Notes: generated by a model from the letters alone, not told the origin. DNA of 64,000 nucleotides from Burkholderia sp. BCC1644 (GCF_902833225.1 NZ_CADFEI010000013.1:162877-226876), one strand, 5' to 3'; shown: positions 45,291 through 54,386, counted from the first letter of the stretch. Translations and numbers: made by a program.

Positions 45291-46969
45291 GCGCACGCGG
45301 CACCCAAGGCACCGTTTCGCACGCGACGGCCGCCGGCACACCGCTGGTCCGCATCGAGCGCCTGACGATCGGGTTTCGCGGCCCGCGCGGTACGCGGACC
45401 GTCGCCGGCCCGCTCGATCTTGCCGTGCATGCCGGCGAATGCGTCGCGCTCGTCGGCGAATCGGGTTCCGGCAAGTCGGTCACCGCACGCAGCCTCGTCG
45501 GGCTGAACGGCCCGCACGCCGTGATCGATGCCGCGTGCTTCGAGATCGGCGGCACCGACGCGCGCAGCCACCGGGAACGCGACTGGCGAGCCATACGCGG
45601 CCGCCGGATCGGCTACGTGCTGCAGGACGCGCTGGTGTCGCTCGACCCGCTGTGGCGCGTACGCGACCTCGTGGCGGAGGCGTTGCACGACATGCGCCGG
45701 CGCGACGTCGCCGCGCGCAGCGCCGACCTGCTGCGCTCGGTCGGCATCGACGACCCCGAGCGGCGGCTGCCGCAGTATCCGCATCAACTGTCGGGCGGCT
45801 TGCGGCAGCGCGTGCTGATCGGCACCGCGATCGCGGGCGGCGCGTCGCTGCTGATTGCCGACGAGCCGACCACCGCGCTCGACATGACCGTGCAACGCCA
45901 GATTCTGGCGCTGCTGCGTGCGCGGCGCGACGCCGGCGACGCGATACTGCTGATCAGTCACGATCTCGCGGTCGTCGCGGACCTGGCCGACCGCGTGCTC
46001 GTGATGCGCGCCGGCCAGGTCGTCGAGCAAGGGCCGGCACGCAGCGTGCTGAGTTCGCCGGCGCATCCGTACACGCGCGAGCTGCTCGCGGCGATTCCCA
46101 CCCCCGCGTCGCGCGGGTTTCGGCTCGCGACCGCCGCACGCGTTCCGCTGCCGCCGAAGCGCATCGATGCGCACGCACCGGTGCTGGCCGTCGACGCGCT
46201 GACGAAGCGCTATGGCGGACGCGACGCGCCGGCCGCGGTCGACGGCATCTCGTTCTCCCTCGCGCGAGGCGAGACGCTCGGCATCGTCGGGGAATCCGGC
46301 TCCGGCAAATCCACGGTCGCGCGAATCGTGCTCGGGCTCGTCGAGCCCGACAGCGGCACCGTCATGCTTGACGGCCAGCCGTGGAACGGCGTACCGGAAG
46401 CCGCGCGGCGCCCCCGTCGTGCGCGGCTACAGTTGATTGCACAAGACCCTTACAGCTCGTTCGACCCGCGCTACTCGGTCGGACGGATCATTGGCGAAAG
46501 CCTCGATGCGCCCGCTATCCACGGCGACGCACGGCGCCGCCGCGTGCTGCAACTGCTCGACGAAGTACAGCTCGGCGCCGCGTGCCTCGACCGCTACCCG
46601 CGCGAATTGTCCGGGGGCCAGCGCCAGCGCGTCGCGATCGCGCGCGCGTTCGCATCGAACCCGGCACTGCTCGTCGCGGACGAACCGGTCAGCGCGCTCG
46701 ACGTATCGATCCAGGCCCAGGTACTCGATCTGCTCGCCGATCTGCAAGCGGAACACGGCACCGCGATGCTGTTCATCTCGCACGACCTGGGCGTGATCCA
46801 TCACGTGGCCGACCGGATTCTCGTGATGCGGCGCGGCCGCGTGGTCGAGAGCGGCCCGGTCGGACAGGTGTTCGATGCGCCGTCGCACCCGTACACCGCA
46901 TCGCTCCTCGATGCGCTGCCGACGCTGCCCGGTGCGTACGCCGCACCGGCGCTTGACGCGTTCGCGTGA
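45287..46969 (+). CDS. fused DppD-DppF type ABC transporter ATPase
   Basis: A 560-residue protein with two full ATPase domains. Domain 1 has Walker A GESGSGKSVTARSL, signature LSGGLRQRVLIGTAI and Walker B LLIADEPTTALD. Domain 2 has Walker A GESGSGKSTVARIVL, signature LSGGQRQRVAIARAF and Walker B LLVADEPVSALD, plus the C-terminal PSHPYTASLLDALP typical of oligopeptide ATPases. Both look active. The first signature has LR in place of QR, a minor change. End of the operon. Confidence 0.95.
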   Translation: MSARGTQGTVSHATAAGTPLVRIERLTIGFRGPRGTRTVAGPLDLAVHAGECVALVGESGSGKSVTARSLVGLNGPHAVIDAACFEIGGTDARSHRERDWRAIRGRRIGYVLQDALVSLDPLWRVRDLVAEALHDMRRRDVAARSADLLRSVGIDDPERRLPQYPHQLSGGLRQRVLIGTAIAGGASLLIADEPTTALDMTVQRQILALLRARRDAGDAILLISHDLAVVADLADRVLVMRAGQVVEQGPARSVLSSPAHPYTRELLAAIPTPASRGFRLATAARVPLPPKRIDAHAPVLAVDALTKRYGGRDAPAAVDGISFSLARGETLGIVGESGSGKSTVARIVLGLVEPDSGTVMLDGQPWNGVPEAARRPRRARLQLIAQDPYSSFDPRYSVGRIIGESLDAPAIHGDARRRRVLQLLDEVQLGAACLDRYPRELSGGQRQRVAIARAFASNPALLVADEPVSALDVSIQAQVLDLLADLQAEHGTAMLFISHDLGVIHHVADRILVMRRGRVVESGPVGQVFDAPSHPYTASLLDALPTLPGAYAAPALDAFA

Positions 46970-46994
46970 GCGTTGCCCGGCGCCAACCCGATCG

Positions 46995-47207
46995 TCAGCG
47001 GCCGATCGGCAACCCGGTCGGTTCGATCCAGCCGAGCTTGTACGCGATCAGCAGCGACAGAAACAGCGTGACCGACAACCCGACGCGGGCCGCAAGCGAC
47101 CACGCCATCCGCTTGGACTTGCCGCGATCGTGATTCATGAAATACAGCGCGAAGATGAGGCTCGCGATGATCATCGCGAATGCCACGGAAACCAGCAGGG
47201 TTTTCAT
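46995..47207 (-). CDS. DUF2909 family twin-transmembrane protein
   Basis: A 70-residue protein with two membrane helices (LLVSVAFAMIIASLIFALYF and GLSVTLFLSLLIAYKLG) joined by a basic loop. Closing WIEPTGLPIGR matches DUF2909, small proteins often linked with cytochrome oxidase genes; no oxidase genes are seen here. It overlaps the upstream gene's stop by four bases. Confidence 0.78.
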   Translation of the reverse strand: MKTLLVSVAFAMIIASLIFALYFMNHDRGKSKRMAWSLAARVGLSVTLFLSLLIAYKLGWIEPTGLPIGR

Positions 47208-47554
47208 TGCTGTTGCCTTTGAAGATCCGAATCGGCCTGAATCAGTTCGGCCAGTTTATTCCGTTCGTCGGCGATGCCGCCGACGCCTGACGCCGGCCAG
47301 TCCAGCGCGACGCCGTTGCCCAGCGAGTCGCGCACGAGCGTCTGGTAACGCCGGTCGTTGATCCGGCCATGGTCCATGGCTTCCGAGATCTCGTGCCGGA
47401 ACGGCAGCGGGAAACTCGCGTACGCGCGCGACAGCGCCGCATATTGTCTCGCATCAATCTCTTTCGACGATGGTATGACAGTCCAGAGCACCACGGCCAC
47501 GATGGCCGTGAACGGAATCGCCGTGTAGCGAAGGATGAACTTGATCGGGGTCAT
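47204..47554 (-). CDS. membrane-anchored protein of unknown function
   Basis: A 116-residue protein with one N-terminal hydrophobic segment (FILRYTAIPFTAIVAVVLWTVI) and a polar helical remainder with a possible HGRINDRRYQTLV core, probably periplasmic. I do not recognise a family. The ATG at 47554 is placed directly before the hydrophobic part; a start at 47629 is possible but gives an odd leader. ATGA overlap couples it to the DUF2909 gene. Confidence 0.55.
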   Translation of the reverse strand: MTPIKFILRYTAIPFTAIVAVVLWTVIPSSKEIDARQYAALSRAYASFPLPFRHEISEAMDHGRINDRRYQTLVRDSLGNGVALDWPASGVGGIADERNKLAELIQADSDLQRQQQ

Positions 47555-47795
47555 GAAGCGGTAGGTCGAAGGGAGCGCGAACACGGGCCACTCGGCCGCG
47601 AAGCCGCAGGCCGGTCGTACCGTTCGCATTGTACTGTCAGCCCCATGAGGCTAACAGAGTATGATAATGGAATTATCATGTTCATCACATGATTCGACAG
47701 ACCCGGCCTTCGGCGCAGGCAGCGTGCACGCCCTGCCGCCAGGCGCCGGTCTTCATGTCCGTGCCCGCGATCCGCGGCGATTGAGCAAAGCCCTT

Positions 47796-48554
47796 ATGCC
47801 AGCGCAGTACTTTCGAAACCTGACGGGAAAACACCGCAGCGCGACCGCGAACCGTCAGCTCGGGTTTTCGCTGGCGTTCGTCGCCGGCGCAGCCAATGCC
47901 GGCGGCTTTCTCGCGGTCAAGCAATACACGTCGCACATGAGCGGCATCGTGTCCGCGATCGCCGACCAGACGGCGCTCGGCGACGTACGGCTGGCACTGG
48001 CCGGCATCAGCTCGCTGGGATCGTTCCTGATCGGCGCCAGCTGCTCGGCGATCCTTGTCAACTGGGGACGCCGCCGCGGCCTGCAGAGCCAGTTCATGCT
48101 GCCGTTGCTGGTCGAGGCAGCACTGCTGCTTCTGTTCGGACTGCTCGGCAGCCATCTCGCGCTGTGGGAAACCTTCTTCGTGCCGGTGACCGTGACGCTG
48201 CTGTGCTTCATCATGGGGCTGCAGAACGCGACGATCACGAAGCTGTCGGGCGCGGAGATCCGCACGACGCACATGACGGGCATCGTGACCGATCTCGGCA
48301 TCGAACTCGGGAAGCTGTTCTACTGGAACCGGTCGGCCGTCGACGTCGACGCGCATGCGGTGATCGCCAACCGCTCGAAGCTGAGGATCCACGCGACGAT
48401 GCTCGCGTCGTTCTTCGTCGGCGGGCTGGCCGGCGCGATCGGCTTCAAGCATGTCGGCTACGTGTCGACGGTGCCGCTCGCCGCGGTGCTGGTGCTGCTC
48501 GCGATCGTGCCCGTCATCGACGACCTGCTCGCGCTGCTCCGCAGCAGCCGCTGA
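47796..48554 (+). CDS. DUF1275 (YoaK) family integral membrane protein
   Basis: A 252-residue membrane protein with about six segments. DUF1275 traits are the early GFSLAFVAGAANAGGFLAVKQYTSHMSG (residues 23-50) and LLCFIMGLQNATITKLSGAEIRTTHMTG in the middle (each quoted motif lies within that span). Function of the family is unknown; transport is suspected. The start at 47796 is chosen because the earlier in-frame codons do not look coding. Confidence 0.85.
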   Translation: MPAQYFRNLTGKHRSATANRQLGFSLAFVAGAANAGGFLAVKQYTSHMSGIVSAIADQTALGDVRLALAGISSLGSFLIGASCSAILVNWGRRRGLQSQFMLPLLVEAALLLLFGLLGSHLALWETFFVPVTVTLLCFIMGLQNATITKLSGAEIRTTHMTGIVTDLGIELGKLFYWNRSAVDVDAHAVIANRSKLRIHATMLASFFVGGLAGAIGFKHVGYVSTVPLAAVLVLLAIVPVIDDLLALLRSSR

Positions 48555-48641
48555 TCGGCCGCGAGAACCGTCATTCCGGCGGTGGCGCCGAAGTCGGATC
48601 GATTATAATTTGATTAACATATCGACCACGCTCGCCCCGTC

Positions 48642-48827
48642 ATGGAAACGAAAACCGCCCGCCTGACCGTCCTGATCGACCCCGCCAAGAAGGAAGCCTT
48701 CGAAATGCTCTGCGCGGAGCAGGATCTCACGCCGTCGCAGGTCGTGCGGCAATTGATCCGCGAATATCTCGACCGGCACGGCGTCACGTACAAGACCAAG
48801 AGCGCGCTCGGCAAGCGCGTGAAGTAA
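48642..48827 (+). CDS. ribbon-helix-helix DNA-binding protein
   Basis: A 61-residue protein with a single RHH fold: the beta strand TARLTVLIDPAKKEAF and the helix pair around TPSQVVRQLIREYLDRHG. These bind DNA as dimers and often act as small repressors or antitoxins; no toxin partner follows. A TATAAT sequence at 48603-48608 lies about 34 bases before the ATG. Confidence 0.82.
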   Translation: METKTARLTVLIDPAKKEAFEMLCAEQDLTPSQVVRQLIREYLDRHGVTYKTKSALGKRVK

Positions 48828-48871
48828 GCGCGGCCGCACCGGCCACGCCCACGGCGCCGATCACACGCCGG

Positions 48872-49708
48872 TCACGCGCCGATTTCCCATCGCCCGTGCG
48901 ATTGCGCTCGCCACACCAGCCGCCGCGGATCGACGTTCTCCCCCGCCTTCATGCGCCTTGCCGTGGCCGCCAGCTTGAGCGTGCCGGCCTGCGCACACGC
49001 GAGCGCGCGTTCGAGCAGGATCCGCAATGACGGCAGCCGGTTGTCGCTCTTCCATGCGAACGCGACGAAGTTGTTGTCGTCGCCGCAGTGCACCAGCGCA
49101 TACGACGCGCCGAACACCGCCCGCAACTGCTCGAGATGCTGCGGCAGCGCCGGGTCGTCGTCCATCAGGTTGATCGCCAGCACGCCGGTTTCGCCCAGGC
49201 GCGCGCGGCACGCGTCGAGGAATGCGCCGCCCGTACACCGGCCTGGCGTGCCGTCGGCGACGAACGCGTCGTGCAGGATCACGTCCGTCCGGACGTCCGC
49301 CCTGTTCACATGATCCGCGCCGTCGGCGCATACCACTGCGAACCGCGCGTCATCGGCAGGAATCCTGAAGACATCGCGCAGTGCGATCACGTCCGGATTG
49401 ATCTCGACCGCGTCGATCGCCGTAGCGGGCAAGTGCCGGTAGCAGTACTTGGCGAGCGAACCGCCGCCGAGCCCGAGCATGCAGATGTGCGCAGGCTCGG
49501 GCTGCAGCAGCAGAAAGCCCATCATCACGCGCGTATAGCCAAGCTCGAGCCGGACCGGGTCGCGCAGCGACATGAAACTCTGCGTGCCGAAATGATCGAA
49601 GTGCAGCGACAGCGCGTGCCGCGTCTCCAGCACGAACGGCCGGCCGTCGTTCAGCGGCGTCGCCAGGAATTTGACGAACGCGTCGTAGGAAGCTCGATCG
49701 TCGATCAT
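48872..49708 (-). CDS. spermidine-synthase-like methyltransferase-fold protein
   Basis: A 278-residue class I SAM-fold protein of the polyamine aminopropyltransferase group: CMLGLGGGSLAKYCYRHLP, DAVEINPDVIALRDVF, and the catalytic region LHDAFVADGTPGR. Fold and motif order match SpeE, but GGGD is GGGS and the gate-region sequence is divergent, so substrate may not be putrescine. It begins 20 bases before the YjdM gene ends on the same strand. Confidence 0.78.
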   Translation of the reverse strand: MIDDRASYDAFVKFLATPLNDGRPFVLETRHALSLHFDHFGTQSFMSLRDPVRLELGYTRVMMGFLLLQPEPAHICMLGLGGGSLAKYCYRHLPATAIDAVEINPDVIALRDVFRIPADDARFAVVCADGADHVNRADVRTDVILHDAFVADGTPGRCTGGAFLDACRARLGETGVLAINLMDDDPALPQHLEQLRAVFGASYALVHCGDDNNFVAFAWKSDNRLPSLRILLERALACAQAGTLKLAATARRMKAGENVDPRRLVWRAQSHGRWEIGA

Positions 49709-49728
49709 GGTCGGGCGCGCGCGGGCGC

Positions 49729-50073
49729 TCAGACCTTCTTCAGATAGCAGGCCTTCAGCATGAAGCCGCCCATGTCGGTCTTGCAGTCGACTTCGTGATC
49801 GCCGCCGACAAGCCGGATGCTCTTCACCTTGGTGCCCATCTTCAGCGTGATCGACGAGCCCTTCACGCGCAAGTCCTTGATCAGCACGACCGAATCGCCG
49901 TCCGACAGCACGTTGCCGTTCGCGTCCTTGACGACGTCGCCCGCGGGTTCGTCACCTGCTTCGGTACCCGCGCCGGCCGACCATTCATGGCCGCAGTCGG
50001 CGCAGACGGTCAGCGTGCCGTCCGGGTAAGTGTTTTCCATCGCGCATTGCGGGCAGGCGGGGGCGGCGTTCAT
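49729..50073 (-). CDS. YjdM/PhnA family zinc-ribbon protein
   Basis: A 114-residue protein with an N-terminal zinc ribbon (CPQCAMENTYPDG...CADCGHEW: cysteines at CxxC and CxxC) and the C-terminal PhnA domain (VVLIKDLRVKGSSITLKMG, GFMLKACYLKKV). E. coli YjdM is 111 residues. Despite the name its function is unsettled. A second ATG at 50085 would add four residues. Confidence 0.9.
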   Translation of the reverse strand: MNAAPACPQCAMENTYPDGTLTVCADCGHEWSAGAGTEAGDEPAGDVVKDANGNVLSDGDSVVLIKDLRVKGSSITLKMGTKVKSIRLVGGDHEVDCKTDMGGFMLKACYLKKV

Positions 50074-50201
50074 TGCAGCTTCCATTCGGGAGGAGTCGGG
50101 TCGATCAGAAAAATGCCGGGCGAGCAGGTTGCGCACCCGGCGGTCATGCGGCCGGCAAACGCCTGCCGGCAATAGCGGCAGGCCGGTAGCGGCGCACACG
50201 A

Positions 50202-50243
50202 CATTATAATGCAATACACATGTTCTGACCGATGCATTATAAT
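50202..50243. repeat. two direct copies of CATTATAAT
   Basis: Copies at 50202-50210 and 50235-50243, spaced 33 bp (about three helical turns). ATTATAAT reads as a -10 element in both directions, so this may be a bidirectional promoter or a regulator site between the YjdM gene and the HPr-like gene. The remainder of 50074-50462 shows no gene. Confidence 0.4.
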
Positions 50244-50462
50244 CCTCGACTTCGCGACATTCAGCGAACTTGAACGCAGCTTTACCGAGGTTGCCGGCAC
50301 GTTCGCACCGGATCGTGCGCCGCGATTCCGCGAAAAACCGTGAAAGCCCGGCCTGCCGGCGCACGCGGCACGCGTCCCGGCACCGCATTTCGCGCGACCC
50401 GGCGCGTGGCCGGCCCCGCGCCGCACACCGATCCCGCCCCTGTCCGGAGGATTTCCAGCATC

Positions 50463-50726
50463 GTGGCAACCGTTGTGTACGTTCAGATCGGCCCCGCGTG
50501 GAACCGCAACCGCGGCGCCGCCGCCCGCGACGCAACCGCCGACGCAGCGCGCCGCTTCGACAGCGACATCCTGCTGATCGCGAACGGGCTCAGCGGGAAC
50601 GCGAAGGACAGCGCCGCCATCGCGTCGCTGCAGGTACACGGCGGCACGTCGGCCCAGGTGCTGGCCACCGGGCCCGACGAAGAAGCGGCGCTTCACGCGC
50701 TGCTGCCGTTGCTCCAGGCGCGCTGA
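50463..50726 (+). CDS. HPr-like protein lacking the phosphorylatable histidine
   Basis: An 87-residue protein, the normal HPr length, starting at GTG 50463 behind GGAGGA. It follows the HPr pattern well: RRFDSDILLIANGLSGNAKD, then a conserved Gly-Thr in HGGTSAQVLATGPDEEAALHAL and a closing leucine helix. In PTS HPr the active-site block is GLHARPAA; here it is NRNRGAAA, and no histidine occurs before residue 59. The regulatory Ser46 position aligns with D49. It therefore cannot relay phosphate by the usual route and may be a regulator or decoy. The fold call is by pattern only. Confidence 0.68.
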   Translation: MATVVYVQIGPAWNRNRGAAARDATADAARRFDSDILLIANGLSGNAKDSAAIASLQVHGGTSAQVLATGPDEEAALHALLPLLQAR

Positions 50727-50793
50727 TGCTGGTGCCGCCAGTCTCGCGGCATTGCGCCGCCCACCCCGAATCTCCACTCCCCCCGAGGAAGCG

Positions 50794-51015
50794 ATGAGCG
50801 ATACCGACATGTCCAACACTCCCAACCTGTCCGCCTCCGCCATCTGGGCGCTCGAGCGCCTCGCCGATGTCCGCTACGGACGCGACGCGCCGGCACTCGG
50901 CTGGTCGATCGCGCGGGAGCTCGTCAGCGCCGGATTCGTCAGTCACCCCGTGCACGGCCGCTCCGGCGCGTCGATCACGGCCGAAGGACGGACGTTTCTG
51001 AAAAGCCGGAAGTAG
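50794..51015 (+). CDS. small protein of unknown function
   Basis: A 73-residue protein: an N-terminal polar segment, then SASAIWALERLADVRYGRD, WSIARELVSAGFVSHPVHG and SGASITAEGRTFLKSRK. The layout suggests a small winged-helix-like domain, but I cannot name a family. The ATG at 50794 follows GAGGA. It lies 67 bases downstream of the HPr-like gene. Confidence 0.6.
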   Translation: MSDTDMSNTPNLSASAIWALERLADVRYGRDAPALGWSIARELVSAGFVSHPVHGRSGASITAEGRTFLKSRK

Positions 51016-51179
51016 GTCGCCCGCGGGCGGCCGGTCGTGGTGCCGGAGGTAATCGATTTTCGGTTGATACTTTTGAGCATCTTTATGGCGATTTCAAGTC
51101 TTACAAGGATCAGCCTGCGCTTCTAAAGTGGAGTCACCCCGAACCAACGGGCCTCAACTTTCCGATCAAGGAGCCAGTC

Positions 51180-51722
51180 ATGAGCCGCATCGCCATCCCC
51201 GCCATCGAATCCGCCACCGGCGCCACTGCCGACGTGTACGCCCAGGTCCGCAAGGTCGCCGGCGGCACCGTCCCGAACCTGTTCGCCGCCGTCGGCCATC
51301 TCGCGCCGAACGTGCTCGCCGCCGTGCTCAACGGCGAAGGCGTGCTCGCCGGCGGCACGCTGAGCAAGCAGGACCTCGAGACGATCAAGCTGCTGGTCAG
51401 CGCCGACACCGGGTGTGACTATTGCGTGGCCGCGCACAACCTGCTCGGCAAGATGACCGGGCTGTCGGCCGACGCACTGCGCACGATCCGCTCGGCCGAG
51501 CCGAACACCGGCGATGCGAAGCGCGACGCATTGATCCGCTTCGTGCTGACGCTGCAACGGACCAGCGGCACGATTACCGACGACGAGTTCGCGGCGATCC
51601 GCGAAGCCGGCTACACCGACGCGCAACTCGCGGAAATTTCGCTCGCGATCGCGCTGACGATCTTCACCAACACGTTCAACCGCATCAACGATACGGTCGT
51701 CGATTTTCCGCCCGTGAAGTAA
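51180..51722 (+). CDS. AhpD-like carboxymuconolactone decarboxylase family protein
   Basis: A 180-residue protein with the redox motif GCDYCVAAHNLLGK (CxxC-x3-H), as in AhpD. Probably a peroxide-linked disulfide reductase. The purine-rich site AAGGAG lies 8 bases before the ATG. It comes first of three redox-type genes (with a peroxiredoxin-like protein and an SDR) that face a LysR regulator, plausibly their regulator. Confidence 0.9.
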   Translation: MSRIAIPAIESATGATADVYAQVRKVAGGTVPNLFAAVGHLAPNVLAAVLNGEGVLAGGTLSKQDLETIKLLVSADTGCDYCVAAHNLLGKMTGLSADALRTIRSAEPNTGDAKRDALIRFVLTLQRTSGTITDDEFAAIREAGYTDAQLAEISLAIALTIFTNTFNRINDTVVDFPPVK

Positions 51723-51991
51723 GCGCCGCTGGCGCGCCGGCATGCCGCTGCGATGCCGGCTCCTGCCGCAGCCCCGATCGCGCCCGTCGCCGGCCTTGCC
51801 GCCGTGACGGGCGCGTCGCGTTGATGACGGCCGCGGCACGGGATGCGCCGTCGCCATTCCCGCCGGGAATGGAAGTTATGAGTCCGCGCCCGCTACCGGT
51901 GCGACCAGGCTTCTCCGAAGATGGGTTCCACGACGAGCCGCTCGCTCGCCGCCCAGCTACCGGACTTCCATCCACGCACAGGAGATTCGCC

Positions 51992-52660
51992 ATGTCGCTC
52001 CAGGACAAACTCGACGCATTCAAGGCCGACTTCAAGGCCGGCAAGCCGCCGTATTACGCGCCGCCGGAAATCCACCCGATCATGGAGCGCGCGACGGCCG
52101 AACTGATCGCGAGCGGCCAGGCCGCCCGTGCGATCAAGGCCGGCGACCGCGCGCCGACGTTCCGCCTGAAGGACCAGGACGGCAACGAGGTGTCGTCGAC
52201 CGAATTGCTCGCGAAGGGGCCGCTCGTCGTCACGTTCTATCGCGGCGTCTGGTGCCCGTATTGCAACCTCGAACTGCAGGCGCTGAACGAAGCGCTGCCG
52301 CAGCTCAACGCGCTTGGCGCGAACGTGGTCGCAATCTCGCCGCAGACGGCCGTGAACAGCCGCAAATCGGTGCGTACGAACCATCTCGATTTCCCGGTGC
52401 TCGGCGACGTGAACGGCGAGACGGGCGCGGCGTTCGGTTTGCGCTTCAACCTGCCCGACTATCTGGTCGACCTGTACAAGGCGCTGAAGAACGACCTGCC
52501 CGCCTTCAACAACGATCCGGGCTGGACGCTCCCGATGCCGGCACGCTACGTGATCGGACAGGACGGCATCGTGCTGTATTCGGAAGTCAATCCCGACTAC
52601 ACGCATCGCCCCGATCCGTCGGAAATGTTCCCGGTCATCGACAAGGCCGTGCACGCGTGA
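51992..52660 (+). CDS. peroxiredoxin-like thiol protein
   Basis: A 222-residue AhpC/TSA-like protein with redox site FYRGVWCPYCNLELQAL, a CxxC at about residues 87-90, preceded by FRLKDQDGNEVSSTELL. It contains a long N-terminal helical extension. It is expected to reduce peroxides in the cytoplasm. AGGAG is 8 bases before the ATG. It lies 269 bases after the CMD gene. Confidence 0.9.
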   Translation: MSLQDKLDAFKADFKAGKPPYYAPPEIHPIMERATAELIASGQAARAIKAGDRAPTFRLKDQDGNEVSSTELLAKGPLVVTFYRGVWCPYCNLELQALNEALPQLNALGANVVAISPQTAVNSRKSVRTNHLDFPVLGDVNGETGAAFGLRFNLPDYLVDLYKALKNDLPAFNNDPGWTLPMPARYVIGQDGIVLYSEVNPDYTHRPDPSEMFPVIDKAVHA

Positions 52661-52726
52661 CCCGGTGCTCCACGCCGCAGTACGCGGCACGGAGCCTGTC
52701 CCGATGCTTTTCGTCTGGAATCCTTC

Positions 52727-53443
52727 ATGACCACACGCACCTTTCTCGTCACCGGCGCAACCAAGGGAATCGGACGCGCGTTGTCCGAACGGCTCGTGCG
52801 CACCGGCCATCGCGTCATCGGCCTCGCGCGTGACGACGCGCCATTCCCGGGCGAACTCGTACGCGTCGATCTCGCCAACCGCCACGCGACCGATGACGCG
52901 CTGCGCGCGCTCGTGCAGCGGCACGCGATCGACGGCGTCGTGAACAACGTCGGCCGCGTGCGCGCGCAGTCCGTCGACGACGTGACGCTCGGCGACCTCG
53001 ACGACGTGCTCGCGCTGAACCTGCATCCGGCCATCCAGACCGTGCAGGCGCTGCTGCCCGGCATGCGCGAGCGCGGCTGGGGGCCTGTCGTCAACATATC
53101 GAGCCTGACCGTGCTCGGCATCGTGCAGCGCACCGCGTATGCCGCTGCGAAAGCCGCGCTCGTGAGCTTCTCGCGATCGTGGGCGCTGGAACTCGCAGGC
53201 ACCGGCATCACCGTCAATGCGGTTGCGCCCGGGCCGACCGAAACGGAACTGTTCCGCGCGAACAACGCGCCGGGCAGCGAAGGCGAACGGCGCTATCTCG
53301 CCGCCGTGCCGATGGGCCGCTTCGGCCGGCCCGACGAGATCGCGGCGACGATCGCGTTCCTGCTGTCGGACGACGCCGGCTTCATGACGGGGCAGACGCT
53401 CTACGTCGACGGCGGCGCGTCGATCGGCAAGGCGCCGTTCTGA
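52727..53443 (+). CDS. short-chain dehydrogenase/reductase
   Basis: A 238-residue SDR. NAD(P) motif TGATKGIGRALSERL, NNVG in VVNNVGRV, catalytic S in NISSLTVLG with Y and K in YAAAKAALVSFSR, and GQTLYVDGGA at the end. The substrate is unknown. It lies 66 bases downstream of the peroxiredoxin-like gene and converges with the LysR gene. Confidence 0.92.
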   Translation: MTTRTFLVTGATKGIGRALSERLVRTGHRVIGLARDDAPFPGELVRVDLANRHATDDALRALVQRHAIDGVVNNVGRVRAQSVDDVTLGDLDDVLALNLHPAIQTVQALLPGMRERGWGPVVNISSLTVLGIVQRTAYAAAKAALVSFSRSWALELAGTGITVNAVAPGPTETELFRANNAPGSEGERRYLAAVPMGRFGRPDEIAATIAFLLSDDAGFMTGQTLYVDGGASIGKAPF

Positions 53444-53480
53444 GCGACAGCGGCGCGCTCGCGCGCAGTACCGGCAGCCA

Positions 53481-54386
53481 TCACGGCGCCGGTGCGGGTT
53501 CGCCTTCGGCCAGCGCCTGTTCGACGAATTCGACAAATGCGCGGGCGCGCGCGGTGACCAGGCGGCCGGCCGGAAACACCGCCCACAGGTCGACCGGCGG
53601 CAGCGTCCAGTCGGTCAGCACCGCCTGAACGGCACCGGTTGCGAGCTCCGGCGAGAACATCCAGCGCGACGCGACCGCCAGCCCCATGCCGCCGATCACG
53701 GCGGTCCGCATCCCTTCTGCCGCGCTCACGCGCAGGCGCCCGGACACGGCCACCGCAACCTCGGCACCGTTGCGGCTGAACGACCATGCTTCGCCGCCGC
53801 CGCGTTGCGCATACACGATCGCCTGGTGACCGGCGAGATCAGCCGGCGATTGCGGGATGCCGGCCCGTTCGAAATACGCAGGCGTGCCGACGACGAGCCG
53901 CGGGCTGCGCGCAATGCGGCGCGCGATCATCGACGAATCGATCAGCGTGCCCATGCGCAGCGCGACGTCGGTGCCCTCTTCGAGCAGGTCGATGTTGCGA
54001 TCGTCGAGCGCGAGGTCGATCTCCAGATCGGGATGACGGCTCAGGAACGTGTCGAGTTTCGGCAGCACGTGCAGGCACGTGAAGCTGACGGCCGCGCTCA
54101 CGCGCAGCTTGCCGGACAGGCTCGCGGACGCATCGCGCACGACGTGCTCGGCCCGGTCGGCCTCGCGGATCGCCACCTTCGCGTGTTCATAGAACCGCTG
54201 GCCGGCGTCGGTCGTCGTCAGCCCGCGCGTCGAACGCAGCAGCAGACGCACGCCGAGCCGCTCCTCGAGCTGCGCGATCGACTTCGAGATCGCCGGCTGA
54301 CCGAGATTCATCCGCTTCGCGGCCGCCGAGAACGAACCGGCCTCCACGACGCTGACGTAGGTTTCCATTGCCGAGAGTCGATCCAT
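53481..54386 (-). CDS. LysR family transcriptional regulator
   Basis: A 301-residue LTTR: winged helix MDRLSAMETYVSVVEAGSFS through AKRMNLGQPAISKSIAQLEE, then an effector domain with SGKLRVSAAVSFTCLHVLP. DNA-binding part resembles the AaeR/DmlR-type group. It is convergent with the SDR gene, 37 bases away, and may control the redox trio at 51180-53443; that is inference from position. Confidence 0.9.
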   Translation of the reverse strand: MDRLSAMETYVSVVEAGSFSAAAKRMNLGQPAISKSIAQLEERLGVRLLLRSTRGLTTTDAGQRFYEHAKVAIREADRAEHVVRDASASLSGKLRVSAAVSFTCLHVLPKLDTFLSRHPDLEIDLALDDRNIDLLEEGTDVALRMGTLIDSSMIARRIARSPRLVVGTPAYFERAGIPQSPADLAGHQAIVYAQRGGGEAWSFSRNGAEVAVAVSGRLRVSAAEGMRTAVIGGMGLAVASRWMFSPELATGAVQAVLTDWTLPPVDLWAVFPAGRLVTARARAFVEFVEQALAEGEPAPAP

